Part shown: positions 1-7,854 of the stretch, piece after piece
How the letters are laid out: every line of letters starts with the position of its first letter
Position numbering within the stretch: position 1 is the first letter of the stretch
Origin: an uncultured Burkholderiales bacterium
GTDB taxonomy: Bacteria; Pseudomonadota; Gammaproteobacteria; Burkholderiales; Burkholderiaceae_C
Assembly: GCA_903871545.1 (NCBI GenBank)
Contig: CAIQHG010000004.1
Coordinates: 1 to 54,765, forward strand
Direction: 5' to 3'
DNA: 54,765 nucleotides
The notes under the pieces: model-generated
Told to the model about the DNA's origin: nothing
Database searches by the model: none
What the model saw: the letters and a program-made list of their open reading frames with translations, nothing else
Made by a program: the position numbers and the translations under genes

Positions 1-74
1 CTACTTTACTCCAACCTCGCTAGCCTCTCGTGCATCTAAGGGTCGGGGCTAGACTTATGAAAAAACCGAAATTG

Positions 75-119
75 ACTTGACCTATCATTACTTGACCTAT
101 CATTACTTGACATACCATT
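75..119. repeat. 15-bp tandem repeat, 3 copies
   Basis: Two exact copies of ACTTGACCTATCATT (75-89, 90-104) are followed by a third with two changes (105-119). The array ends 41 bp before the fumarase start and each copy carries a TTGAC core, so it could multiply -35-like elements. That promoter role is inference. The first 74 bases hold no gene I can see. Confidence 0.85.
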
Positions 120-160
120 ATTTAAACTACCGTTTGTAACTTTTATTAAAGCCACACTAA

Positions 161-1708
161 ATGACATCTATCAAACAAAACGACATTATCGAATCCGTCG
201 CAGCCGCGCTTCAGTACATAAGCTACTACCATCCCGCGGACTACATTACCCACCTGAGCCGAGCCTACGAACACGAGGCCTCCCCGGCCGCCCGGGACGC
301 GATTGCCCAAATACTCACCAATAGCAAAATGAGTGCGATTGGCCACCGGCCCATGTGCCAAGACACTGGCATCGTCAACGTGTTTTTAAAAGTAGGAATG
401 AATGTCCGCTTTGAGGGGTTCACAGCAGGCTTAGAAGACGCCGTTAACGAAGGCGTGCGCCGTGGTTACGACCAAGCCGACAACAGGCTAAGGGCCAGCG
501 TAGTCGCTGACCCCCAATTTGCTCGCATCAACACAAAGGACAACACACCTGCAGTAATCTTTACACAAATCGTACCCGGCGACACGGTCGAGGTGACCGT
601 TGCTGCTAAGGGGGGGGGATCAGAGAATAAATCAAAACTCGTGATGCTAAACCCAAGCGACAGCGTCGTTGACTGGGTCTTAAAGACTGTTCCAACTATG
701 GGTGCGGGGTGGTGCCCACCCGGAATGCTTGGCATCGGCATCGGTGGGACCGCAGAGAAAGCGGTGCTTCTTGCCAAAGAGAGTTTGATGGATAGTTTGG
801 ATATGTATGAGCTACAGCTCAAATCCTCCTCGGGAGCCAAGTTAGACCCCGTTGAGGAGCTTAGACTAGAGCTTTATGAGAAAGTCAATGCGCTGGGTAT
901 TGGCGCGCAAGGTCTGGGTGGATTGACCACAGTTTTAGATGTGAAAATCAAAATGTACCCAACCCACGCCGCGAGTAAACCCGTTGCAATGATTCCCAAC
1001 TGCGCGGCCACACGTCACGCTCATTTTGTGTTGGACGGAAGTGGCCCGGTTTTCCTAGACCCCCCGTCCCTGGATCTTTGGCCATCTGTGAATTGGGCGC
1101 CCAATGCGCTTACAAGTAAACGAGTGAATTTGAATGAACTAACCCCCGAGCAGGTCGCCAATTGGAAGCCGGGGGAGACACTCTTACTAAACGGAAAAAT
1201 TCTCACCGGACGAGACGCGGCCCACAAGCGGATTCAAGACATGCTCGCTGCGGGTACTCCTTTGCCCGTTGACTTTACAAATAGAGTGATCTACTACGTT
1301 GGTCCCGTAGACCCAGTAGGCTCAGAGGTGGTGGGCCCTGCAGGTCCAACAACTGCGACTCGCATGGACAAATTCACTGAAATGATGTTGGCCCAAACCG
1401 GCCTCATTGCAATGATCGGAAAAGCAGAGCGTGGGCCAGTTGCAATTGAGGCCATAAGGAAACACCGTTCGGCATATCTTATGGCGGTGGGGGGGGCGGC
1501 TTACTTGGTCTCCAAAGCCATTAAGGCCTCCAAAGTGGTCGGTTTCGCAGACCTAGGGATGGAGGCCATCTACGAATTTGATGTAGTTGACATGCCCGTT
1601 ACGGTTGCAGTTGACTCAGGGGGCACGAGCGCGCACATCACAGGTCCAGCAATTTGGCAAAAGAAAATTGCAAGCGGTGAGTTCAAGGGAATAAAGGTAA
1701 GCTCGTAG
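161..1708 (+). CDS. fumA: Class I fumarate hydratase (4Fe-4S)
   Basis: Converts fumarate to L-malate in the TCA cycle; cytosolic, oxygen-sensitive iron-sulfur enzyme. The 515-residue length fits the fused class I family, with a TtdA-like alpha part (about 1-290) and a TtdB-like beta part (about 330-510). Three cysteines sit in the expected contexts for cluster ligands: C66 (MCQDTG), C185 (GWCPPGM) and C281 (NCAATRH). The AKGGGSEN motif at 149-156 and the GPTTATRMD motif are family hallmarks. The ATG at 161 opens a normal N terminus. The gene stands alone, with a DUF6806-like gene about 100 bp downstream. Oddity: the gene holds a 9-G run (610-618) and an 8-G run (1489-1496), both in frame. Tartrate dehydratase is the main alternative, but the fused form favours fumarase. 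Confidence 0.93.
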   Translation: MTSIKQNDIIESVAAALQYISYYHPADYITHLSRAYEHEASPAARDAIAQILTNSKMSAIGHRPMCQDTGIVNVFLKVGMNVRFEGFTAGLEDAVNEGVRRGYDQADNRLRASVVADPQFARINTKDNTPAVIFTQIVPGDTVEVTVAAKGGGSENKSKLVMLNPSDSVVDWVLKTVPTMGAGWCPPGMLGIGIGGTAEKAVLLAKESLMDSLDMYELQLKSSSGAKLDPVEELRLELYEKVNALGIGAQGLGGLTTVLDVKIKMYPTHAASKPVAMIPNCAATRHAHFVLDGSGPVFLDPPSLDLWPSVNWAPNALTSKRVNLNELTPEQVANWKPGETLLLNGKILTGRDAAHKRIQDMLAAGTPLPVDFTNRVIYYVGPVDPVGSEVVGPAGPTTATRMDKFTEMMLAQTGLIAMIGKAERGPVAIEAIRKHRSAYLMAVGGAAYLVSKAIKASKVVGFADLGMEAIYEFDVVDMPVTVAVDSGGTSAHITGPAIWQKKIASGEFKGIKVSS

Positions 1709-1804
1709 TAAACACGGTTTGTTCAGAAAAAGGGCTTTGCGGGCAAGTATTTCGCCTATTACTTTGAAATCTATTGATATCCTGCGTTTTTCTACTGCTA
1801 TCAT

Positions 1805-2446
1805 GTGCTGATGAAAGATTTAAATTCCACTTTTGATATCCACCTACACGGTGAGGTACCCCTGCAAGCGAAGGTCACTTTAGAGCAAATAAAAGAGGCC
1901 CTAAAGCCTTTGTGGACCTACACCGGGGCCACCTCTTTTACGCAAGGTGCTATGAGCTCATTTGATGATGAGCCCGGCATACACTTTAACGAGCAAGATA
2001 TGCTGCTCGAGTTTTGTTGGACAGTGCCGGGGGAGGACGATTTTCGTCAGTGCTTGGACGAAATGTGCATGAGCCTCAATGAGCTCGCAGTGGTTGGCGC
2101 CACCATAGAAGTCACCTTTTATGATACCGAGTTTGATGAAGAGGGTGAGGAGGATGGGCGAGAGTCACTGGATGATTTCTTGATGCTATTTATCGGCCCT
2201 ACACCTGCTGCCATCATGCAGGCTCAGCGGGATTTGTTGATTGCAGACGTGTTCCACATGATGGAGCGTCATTTTGAGCCCTCTGAATTAACGGGTATTT
2301 CTAGCGAAATTGATCGACTTTTTTCAGAACGTTTTAATAATTTAGTCAACTCCCTTGAGATGGGCAAACCTAACCAAATAGGCGGTGCGGGTGCTAGCAG
2401 TAACCCAGGACACGGCGGTCAACGCAAACCAAGGCACCTGCACTAA
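1805..2446 (+). CDS. DUF6806-like acidic conserved protein
   Basis: Function unknown. The 213 residues are strongly acidic in the middle (FDEEGEEDGRESLDD), with no signal peptide or membrane segment, so it is probably cytosolic. From memory it resembles a family of Burkholderiales proteins (DUF6806) that share the IHLHGEVPL start, the central LDEMCMSLNEL segment, the phrase FIGPTPAAIMQ.QRDLL and a basic C-terminal tail ending PRHLH. I could not check this against a database. Translation starts at GTG 1805 or ATG 1811 (two codons later); neither has a clear ribosome-binding site. It ends 15 bp before the end of the convergent dioxygenase-rhodanese gene. The C-terminal 25 residues are Gly/Asn/His-rich and look disordered. 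Confidence 0.72.
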   Translation: MLMKDLNSTFDIHLHGEVPLQAKVTLEQIKEALKPLWTYTGATSFTQGAMSSFDDEPGIHFNEQDMLLEFCWTVPGEDDFRQCLDEMCMSLNELAVVGATIEVTFYDTEFDEEGEEDGRESLDDFLMLFIGPTPAAIMQAQRDLLIADVFHMMERHFEPSELTGISSEIDRLFSERFNNLVNSLEMGKPNQIGGAGASSNPGHGGQRKPRHLH

Positions 2447-2460
2447 GCCCGTAAGTTCCT

Positions 2461-5322
2461 TTAGAGCACCTTAAAGCCGTGTGTGCCGTCTCTTTTTAAT
2501 TGTTCGACTAAGCCGTACTCCCAGTCCAAGTAAGCCTGCATGGCTTGGGCAGGGTTTTCCGTACCCTCATAAGGCCTGCGGTATCTGTCAATTCGGGGAC
2601 TGACCACGTAGGATTCCCCTTGTTGGGTGCTAAAGCCCTGGGCAAACCAACTTTGATTGCCACCCGCTAAGCACACGACGTGCACACCGGGTCTCACCAA
2701 CTTTCTTATCTCATGCACTGCAAAACGAGATGCTAACCCATCGGCGCAGGTCAGCACGTATCGGTTGGCTTTGTGAATGCGTGAGAAGTCCTTTTCAATT
2801 TGTGACCTTAAAATCCACCACGCCCCTGGGATATGGCGTTTGACGTACTGAGCGCTATCGCCCACATCAATTACAAGGGTCAGATTGGTGCGGTTTGCAA
2901 TCCACTCCTTGAGCTGAGTGGCCTGCACCTCCTCTACAGGCTCAATGGTCGGGGGCAATAAAGTGTGTCGGCCATTTGAAGACTTGGTTGGGGGCAATAG
3001 ATCATCAGTAGATATATTTTTGATCACAAAAACTTCCCATCCGAGCTGAACCAACCACGAACCAGTCATGTAGGCTCTGACCCCTTCTGTGTCGTAAAGC
3101 ACCACAAGAGCGCCGCGCACGGGCACAAAGTGATCAGTCTCTTGCACCAACTGACCGCCTGGGGAGCTTTGAGCGCCCTCCAAGTGAGAGACACCGAACT
3201 CCTCAGGCGTTCTTACATCAAACAGGTAGGTTGTGCGGTGAGGCAAAGACTTAAGGCTCAAATACTCTTGCCAATCAATTTTTTTAATCCCTGAGCGAAA
3301 CGCAAGTGCCAAAGCAAAGGCCTGCGCTTTACCCAAATCAAGGGGATCGGGCTTTGGGAACTTAGCCTGTGCGCCTTTGACTAAATCTTGTCCCGCAAGC
3401 ATCCACCCAATCGTTCCGTTTCTAAGGGCGCTAACTGCATTAGGTATTCCCGCATTTACAAGGGACTGGGTGCCTATGATGCTGCGTGTACGACCTGCGC
3501 AGTTGACAATAATGCGGGTACTGGGTTTGGGCGCCAAAGTTCTAGCCCGAAGTACCAACTCCCCCCCAGGAACACTGATCGCACCTGGAATACTCATGGT
3601 CTGATATTCATCAAACCGCCTTGCATCCATCACCACAACGTCGGCCTTTTGTTCGATGAGCGCGTGCACCTCTTGGGCGCTGAGCGAGGGTGTATGTTTT
3701 ATGGACTCAACCAATTCACCAAAGGCTTTGCTGGGCACGTTCACATCTTTAAAAAGTTCCCCCCCCGCAGCAGCCCAACCCGCCAATCCGCCCTCCAAGA
3801 GACTCACCTGGGTGTAGCCCAGGCGCGCAAACACGGATAAAGCGCGCTCGGCCAACCCCTCCGTGTTATCGTAAATGACAATGAAAGTGTCTTTGCGCGG
3901 TATCCTGATGTACGCGTCGACCTCAATGCGTCCGAGTGGCATATTGCAGGCAAAAAGTGGATGACTTTGCGCAAAGGGATCCTCCTCTCGGACATCGATG
4001 AGTGCGATTTCTTTTTTTGCGAGCAGGTACTCTTTTACTTGGGCAGGTTTGGTCGTAGGAGGGGAGGGGCTCTCAAGGGGGGAAGTCGCCTCGGGTTTAA
4101 GACTTATCTGCTGGGCGGGTAGATTGGGTTGATCCGGTTTGAGCGGGACAGGTAAAGACCCTTGACTGGAGTTTGGATCTAGGTTTGGATCTAGGTTTAG
4201 GTTTAGGTTTAGGTTTGGGTTTGGTTTTGGATTTAGTTTTAGTGGTGAATTTGATTCTGAGCTGTGGTTTGGAGTTGAACAAATTTCATCTGGCGATTGA
4301 GGTTTTGTTTTACCAAGCTCAGGCTTATCCCTCACCGGAAATTCTTGGGACAATGCAGTTGTAGTCTCGATATTTAAAAACTGCTGCTGCGCCTTTGAAA
4401 TAGAGGTTGCATTGCCACCAGAGATTGGGGTTGGGAAACTTAGGGCGGAATTTGATCTAACGGAATTTTTAGCCACTTGAGAATCTACATATGCTGCAGA
4501 TACTGGAGTCCCTGCTGGCACTGCTAACACTGCAGATACTTCTGATGCTTCTGATGCTTCTGATAAAGCAGATGCGACTGCAGGTAAGGTCGATGAAGCC
4601 TCTCTCAGCTTGGCCTGCGCTGAGGATGTGGCTGCCTGCAGGGGGGCTACAGTTTTAGTCGACTGAACAGTTGGTTCCCTACTTGTAATAATCTGTTCCC
4701 CAAGTGCTTGGACCGGATTTTGTCCCTCCTCCACCAAACCGCTAAACATGTGAGGAACATTGCTGTAGCCCGAGATAAAGGTCTTACGGGATCCGTCAGC
4801 AAAGTAAACAGAACGAGCAACTTTACCAATGTTGGCTCCGTAAACATGTATGCTGATTGAGACCTGATCATTAAAAGCGTTCCACACTTTGTGGACATCG
4901 CCAAGCCTTGGGGAGACGACCTCGACGTCACCTGGGATCATTTGAATTTGCAAACCCGCCGCAGCCCATCTGCCATCTGACATTCTTGAATACGGCTGGC
5001 ACATCTCTGAGCCCCTGAGCATGCCGATTAAGCCCCACACGGTGTGGTCATGAATTGGGGTAGATTGGCCAGGCCCCCACACAAAGCTGACCACTGAGAA
5101 ACGGTCTGCAGGATCTGCATAAAGCAAGTACTGCTGGTAATGCTGGGGGTGAGGCTGGGCAAAGTCAGGGAGTAACCAATCATCAACCGCAATTAAATCT
5201 CCCAATAACCTGCTACCCTCAGATACTGCTTGAGTCTCACTCGGCGAGGACTCAATCAAGCCTGTCATGTGGGCCAAAAAGTGGTGAAAGCGCTGGGGAT
5301 CGTAAGACTTGATTTCGGACAT
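2461..5322 (-). CDS. Thiol dioxygenase fused to four rhodanese domains
   Basis: A 953-residue fusion linking thiol oxidation and sulfur transfer. I place the start at the ATG ending at 5322 (MSEIKSYD), because a start 28 codons upstream adds a segment unlike the family. Residues 1-190 are a cupin of the cysteine/3-mercaptopropionate dioxygenase family: iron ligands H91, H93 (PIHDHTVWG) and H144, and a Ser-His-Tyr triad S157-H159-Y161. Gln at 63/64, where classical cysteine dioxygenases have Arg, hints at 3-mercaptopropionate. Residues 200-425 are a Ser/Pro/Asn-rich linker with SEASEASEVS and NLNLNLNLDPNLDPN repeats. Four rhodanese modules follow, near 427-523, 548-650, 680-770 and 798-900. 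The second and fourth have catalytic cysteines (C608 in CAGRTRS, C859 in CADGLAS); the first and third have Asp instead (D485, D744). Residues 905-953 form a conserved-looking tail. Confidence 0.88.
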   Translation of the reverse strand: MSEIKSYDPQRFHHFLAHMTGLIESSPSETQAVSEGSRLLGDLIAVDDWLLPDFAQPHPQHYQQYLLYADPADRFSVVSFVWGPGQSTPIHDHTVWGLIGMLRGSEMCQPYSRMSDGRWAAAGLQIQMIPGDVEVVSPRLGDVHKVWNAFNDQVSISIHVYGANIGKVARSVYFADGSRKTFISGYSNVPHMFSGLVEEGQNPVQALGEQIITSREPTVQSTKTVAPLQAATSSAQAKLREASSTLPAVASALSEASEASEVSAVLAVPAGTPVSAAYVDSQVAKNSVRSNSALSFPTPISGGNATSISKAQQQFLNIETTTALSQEFPVRDKPELGKTKPQSPDEICSTPNHSSESNSPLKLNPKPNPNLNLNLNLDPNLDPNSSQGSLPVPLKPDQPNLPAQQISLKPEATSPLESPSPPTTKPAQVKEYLLAKKEIALIDVREEDPFAQSHPLFACNMPLGRIEVDAYIRIPRKDTFIVIYDNTEGLAERALSVFARLGYTQVSLLEGGLAGWAAAGGELFKDVNVPSKAFGELVESIKHTPSLSAQEVHALIEQKADVVVMDARRFDEYQTMSIPGAISVPGGELVLRARTLAPKPSTRIIVNCAGRTRSIIGTQSLVNAGIPNAVSALRNGTIGWMLAGQDLVKGAQAKFPKPDPLDLGKAQAFALALAFRSGIKKIDWQEYLSLKSLPHRTTYLFDVRTPEEFGVSHLEGAQSSPGGQLVQETDHFVPVRGALVVLYDTEGVRAYMTGSWLVQLGWEVFVIKNISTDDLLPPTKSSNGRHTLLPPTIEPVEEVQATQLKEWIANRTNLTLVIDVGDSAQYVKRHIPGAWWILRSQIEKDFSRIHKANRYVLTCADGLASRFAVHEIRKLVRPGVHVVCLAGGNQSWFAQGFSTQQGESYVVSPRIDRYRRPYEGTENPAQAMQAYLDWEYGLVEQLKRDGTHGFKVL
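4171..4218. repeat. Coding microsatellite, NL/DPN codons
   Basis: Hexanucleotide repeats of the form TTTAGG and TTTGGA on the plus strand encode alternating Asn-Leu and Asp-Pro-Asn in the linker of the dioxygenase-rhodanese fusion. A separate 9-bp repeat near 4530-4565 encodes SEASEASE in the same linker. Units are multiples of 3, so length changes keep the frame. Confidence 0.8.
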
Positions 5323-5415
5323 AAATATAATGCGTGTCGAACCTTGTATTGTATGTACTCTTAGCTTAAAAGCGAAGGATCTTGGTGCTAAAAACCAAAT
5401 TGCCAAAGCCCGGTG

Positions 5416-5442
5416 AAATTTTTCAAATTTTTCAAATTTTTC
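5416..5442. repeat. 9-bp tandem repeat, 3 copies
   Basis: Three exact copies of AAATTTTTC lie between the divergent dioxygenase-rhodanese gene and the CoA-transferase gene. A-tract phasing near one helical turn could bend the DNA; that is inference. Confidence 0.85.
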
Positions 5443-5446
5443 GCAT

Positions 5447-5459
5447 GTCCATTATGGAC
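5447..5459. promoter_or_regulatory. Candidate operator, perfect dyad
   Basis: GTCCAT-T-ATGGAC is a perfect 6+1+6 inverted repeat in the 264-bp spacer between the divergent dioxygenase-rhodanese gene (start 5322) and the CoA-transferase gene (start 5587). The position fits a shared operator, but such short dyads also arise by chance and no regulator gene is adjacent. Confidence 0.3.
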
Positions 5460-5586
5460 TCTGAATTAGACTTAAAGTTGTAGGACTTTTTATTGCATAC
5501 AAACCAATAGCTGACTCAGAAAATACAAAAGACCCGCTCACTCTCCCCCAATTTGAACGCTCCAAACCCCGAACTGACACCCAAAA

Positions 5587-6843
5587 ATGGAACACAAGAC
5601 CCCGTTAAATGTAGGCCCGCTAAGCGGCATCAAAGTCATTGAGTTAGGTCAATTGATTGCTGGCCCCTTTGCAGCAAAAACCTTGGCAGACTTTGGGGCA
5701 GAAGTGATCAAAATAGAGCCCCCTGCAAAAGAAGGCTTCCCTAAAGAGTCTGGGGGAGACCCGCTTCGCCAGTGGAGAATGATTAAAGACGGCACTTCGC
5801 TTTGGTGGCAAGTGCAGTCGCGCAACAAAAAATCCATTGTCCTAGACCTCAAAGAGGCCCAGGCCCAAGACATTGTGCGCCGTTTGGCTCAGAGCGCAGA
5901 TGTGTTGATTGAGAATTTCAGACCCGGTGCCATGGAGGCTTGGGGCCTTGGACCAGAAGTTTTAAGCGCTGTGAATCCAAGGCTAATAATGCTGCGAATA
6001 AGTGGCTACGGACAAACTGGACCCTACAAAGATAAACCTGGATTTGGCGTAGTCGCCGAGGCGATGGGTGGATTAAGACACTTGAGCGCTGAGCCCGGAC
6101 GGATCCCGGTCAGAGTGGGCGTGAGCATAGGCGACACTTTGGCTTCCTTGCACGGTGTAATAGGCGTATTGATGGCCCTTCAAGAGAGGGTCAAGAGCGG
6201 ACTAGGTCAAATTATTGATGTGGCTTTGTACGAGGCGGTGTTTAATTGCATGGAGAGTTTGCTCCCTGAATACGCCGCCTTTGGTGCGATCAGACAACCC
6301 GCGGGCAGTGAGCTCCCTGGGATCGCCCCATCTAATGCTTACAAATGCTTGGACGGGTCTTACGCTCTTATTGCTGGAAATGGGGATAGTATTTTTAAAC
6401 GTCTCATGCAAACCATTAGTCGCCCAGATTTAGGCCGCGACCCTGCACTGGCACAAAACGAGGGACGCGTTAAAGAATCAAAAAAAATAGACCAAGCTAT
6501 TGAAGAGTGGACCACTCAACACAGTTGTGAATACGTGATTGCTGCCCTTGACGCAGCGGGAGTGCCGGCGGGGAGAATTTACACCGTAAAAGACATTGCC
6601 CACGATCCACATTACAAAGCTCGGGATATGCTCATTGAGCAAACGCTTGGCTCTGGTGAATGCGTTTTAGTTCCTGGCGTGATACCCAAACTCTCTCGTA
6701 CCCCAGGATTAATTCGAAGTGCCGCACCCAAATTAGGAGAACACACTTTGTCCATATTAAAGGAAATTGGTTTATCTACAGAACAAATAAAAGCCCTCTC
6801 TGACAAAGGTATCTTGGGCAATAAGGGTGAAGAGTTATTGTGA
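5587..6843 (+). CDS. CaiB/BaiF family (class III) CoA-transferase
   Basis: Moves coenzyme A between carboxylic acids in the cytosol; the substrates cannot be read from sequence. The 418 residues match the family length. The N-terminal GIKVIELGQLIAGPFAAKTLADFGAEVIKIE and the ENFRPGAMEAWGLG stretch are typical, as is the GYGQTGPYKDKPGFG region. The expected catalytic Asp is in the GVSIGDTLASLHG segment, and the C-terminal PKLSRTPG motif is present. The stop codon overlaps the GTG start of the next gene by 3 bases, so the two are probably co-translated, although their functions do not obviously connect. Members of this family in Burkholderiales are many and often misnamed; formyl-CoA or succinyl-CoA dependent enzymes are both possible. 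Confidence 0.9.
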   Translation: MEHKTPLNVGPLSGIKVIELGQLIAGPFAAKTLADFGAEVIKIEPPAKEGFPKESGGDPLRQWRMIKDGTSLWWQVQSRNKKSIVLDLKEAQAQDIVRRLAQSADVLIENFRPGAMEAWGLGPEVLSAVNPRLIMLRISGYGQTGPYKDKPGFGVVAEAMGGLRHLSAEPGRIPVRVGVSIGDTLASLHGVIGVLMALQERVKSGLGQIIDVALYEAVFNCMESLLPEYAAFGAIRQPAGSELPGIAPSNAYKCLDGSYALIAGNGDSIFKRLMQTISRPDLGRDPALAQNEGRVKESKKIDQAIEEWTTQHSCEYVIAALDAAGVPAGRIYTVKDIAHDPHYKARDMLIEQTLGSGECVLVPGVIPKLSRTPGLIRSAAPKLGEHTLSILKEIGLSTEQIKALSDKGILGNKGEELL

Positions 6844-7697
6844 ACGCCATTGATCTGCTTTACTCCCAAGGATTTGGTACACGCCGACACTGCATTGCTT
6901 TGATAGAGGAGGGTTACTTTGAGCTAAGCACAGGGCTTGCAAACTCACAACAAGCGAGCCCTCCCGAATTTAGAATTTGTAGAGATGCTTACTGCGAAAT
7001 AGAGGAGTTTTTAAAGGACACTGTCTCACCTGCGCACGACCAAAGCCATGACCAAAGCCATGACCAAAGCCACGACCAAACCCACCATCTAAGCCACGAT
7101 CTAAGCGGTCTTGCCTACAGGGTTGAAAGCGTTATTTGGCATTATCATCCGACCGCTTATGTGATGCTTAATAAACCGATGGGCATTGAGTGTTCACAAA
7201 AACCCTCCAACTGGCCAAGCGTCTACACTTTGCTGCCCGCGCCTTTAAGGCAAAGGCCGAGAAAGGGGGCAAGCCCCGGCGTTCAAGCCGTTGGTCGCTT
7301 GGACCAAGACACCACGGGGCTCTTGCTGCTATCGGATGATGGCCAGTTTATTCACAAAATGAGCTCCCCCAAACACCATGTCCCCAAGGTCTACGAGGTC
7401 ACCACAGAGGATACTTTAGACCAAAGGGTTTGCGATAAACTGCTCAGCGGCGTTCATCTAAAAGACGAATATGAGCTAACTTTTGCCCACAGTGCTGAGT
7501 TGACGGGGGAGACAACGCTGCGGCTTACCCTGACCCAAGGGAAATACCACCAGTTTAAAAGAATGCTCGGCGCAACGGGGCACAAAGTTGTCAAGCTTCA
7601 CCGCTCTCATATCGGCCCCTTAAATATCCCGATAGAGCTCTCGTTTGCAATGTGGAGATGGCTCTCCAAGGCCGAAGTGGACTCGCTTTTTTTGTAA
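6840..7697 (+). CDS. rsuA: RsuA/RluE-family pseudouridine synthase
   Basis: Makes pseudouridine in rRNA, most likely U516 of 16S rRNA. The GTG start at 6840 overlaps the previous stop, indicating translational coupling. Residues 1-60 are an S4-like RNA-binding domain; the catalytic domain starts at YVMLNKPMGIECS and carries the catalytic Asp in GRLDQDTTGLLLL, then GKYHQFKRM and LHRSHIGPL. The LNKPMG and GRLDQDTTGLLLL contexts fit the RsuA/RluB/E/F branch, and the short size fits RsuA. Oddity: between the two domains sits a His/Asp/Gln/Ser insertion of six 12-bp repeats (about residues 66-89), absent from ordinary RsuA. It should form a flexible linker. RluE is the alternative. Confidence 0.85.
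   Translation: MNAIDLLYSQGFGTRRHCIALIEEGYFELSTGLANSQQASPPEFRICRDAYCEIEEFLKDTVSPAHDQSHDQSHDQSHDQTHHLSHDLSGLAYRVESVIWHYHPTAYVMLNKPMGIECSQKPSNWPSVYTLLPAPLRQRPRKGASPGVQAVGRLDQDTTGLLLLSDDGQFIHKMSSPKHHVPKVYEVTTEDTLDQRVCDKLLSGVHLKDEYELTFAHSAELTGETTLRLTLTQGKYHQFKRMLGATGHKVVKLHRSHIGPLNIPIELSFAMWRWLSKAEVDSLFL
7035..7106 (+). repeat. 12-bp tandem repeat encoding HDQS, 6 units
   Basis: Six 12-bp units inside the pseudouridine synthase gene encode HDQS three times, then HDQT, HHLS and HDLS. The first three units differ only at silent C/T positions; the last three have drifted. The repeat adds 24 residues to the interdomain linker. Confidence 0.9.
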
Positions 7698-7717
7698 ACA
7701 ATCAACGCTTTGCAGCT

Positions 7718-7775
7718 CCCCCCACCCCCAAGCTCTATGTTTAGTGGGCGGACCAAAAAACTTGGGGGGAGGGGG
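7718..7775. terminator. GC-rich hairpin with G-runs after rsuA
   Basis: Left arm 7718-7732 (CCCCCCACCCCCAAG) pairs with right arm 7761-7775 through eight base pairs, a 2x2 internal loop and five more pairs, around a 28-base loop. It lies 20 bp after the rsuA stop. A clear T-run does not follow, so factor-independent termination is uncertain. The runs of 3, 6 and 5 G on the plus strand (7746-7775) could instead support a G-quadruplex. Confidence 0.4.
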
Positions 7776-7854
7776 CAAGTAAATCAACAACAAAAGAAGT
7801 TGCAAGATGGGTTGTAATTACAATACGCACAAGAAATTTGAATATTCTTAATTT

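Noticed and set aside
3388..3840. 150-residue plus-strand ORF within the rhodanese region
   Set aside because: Antisense shadow of a rhodanese module; no independent protein pattern.
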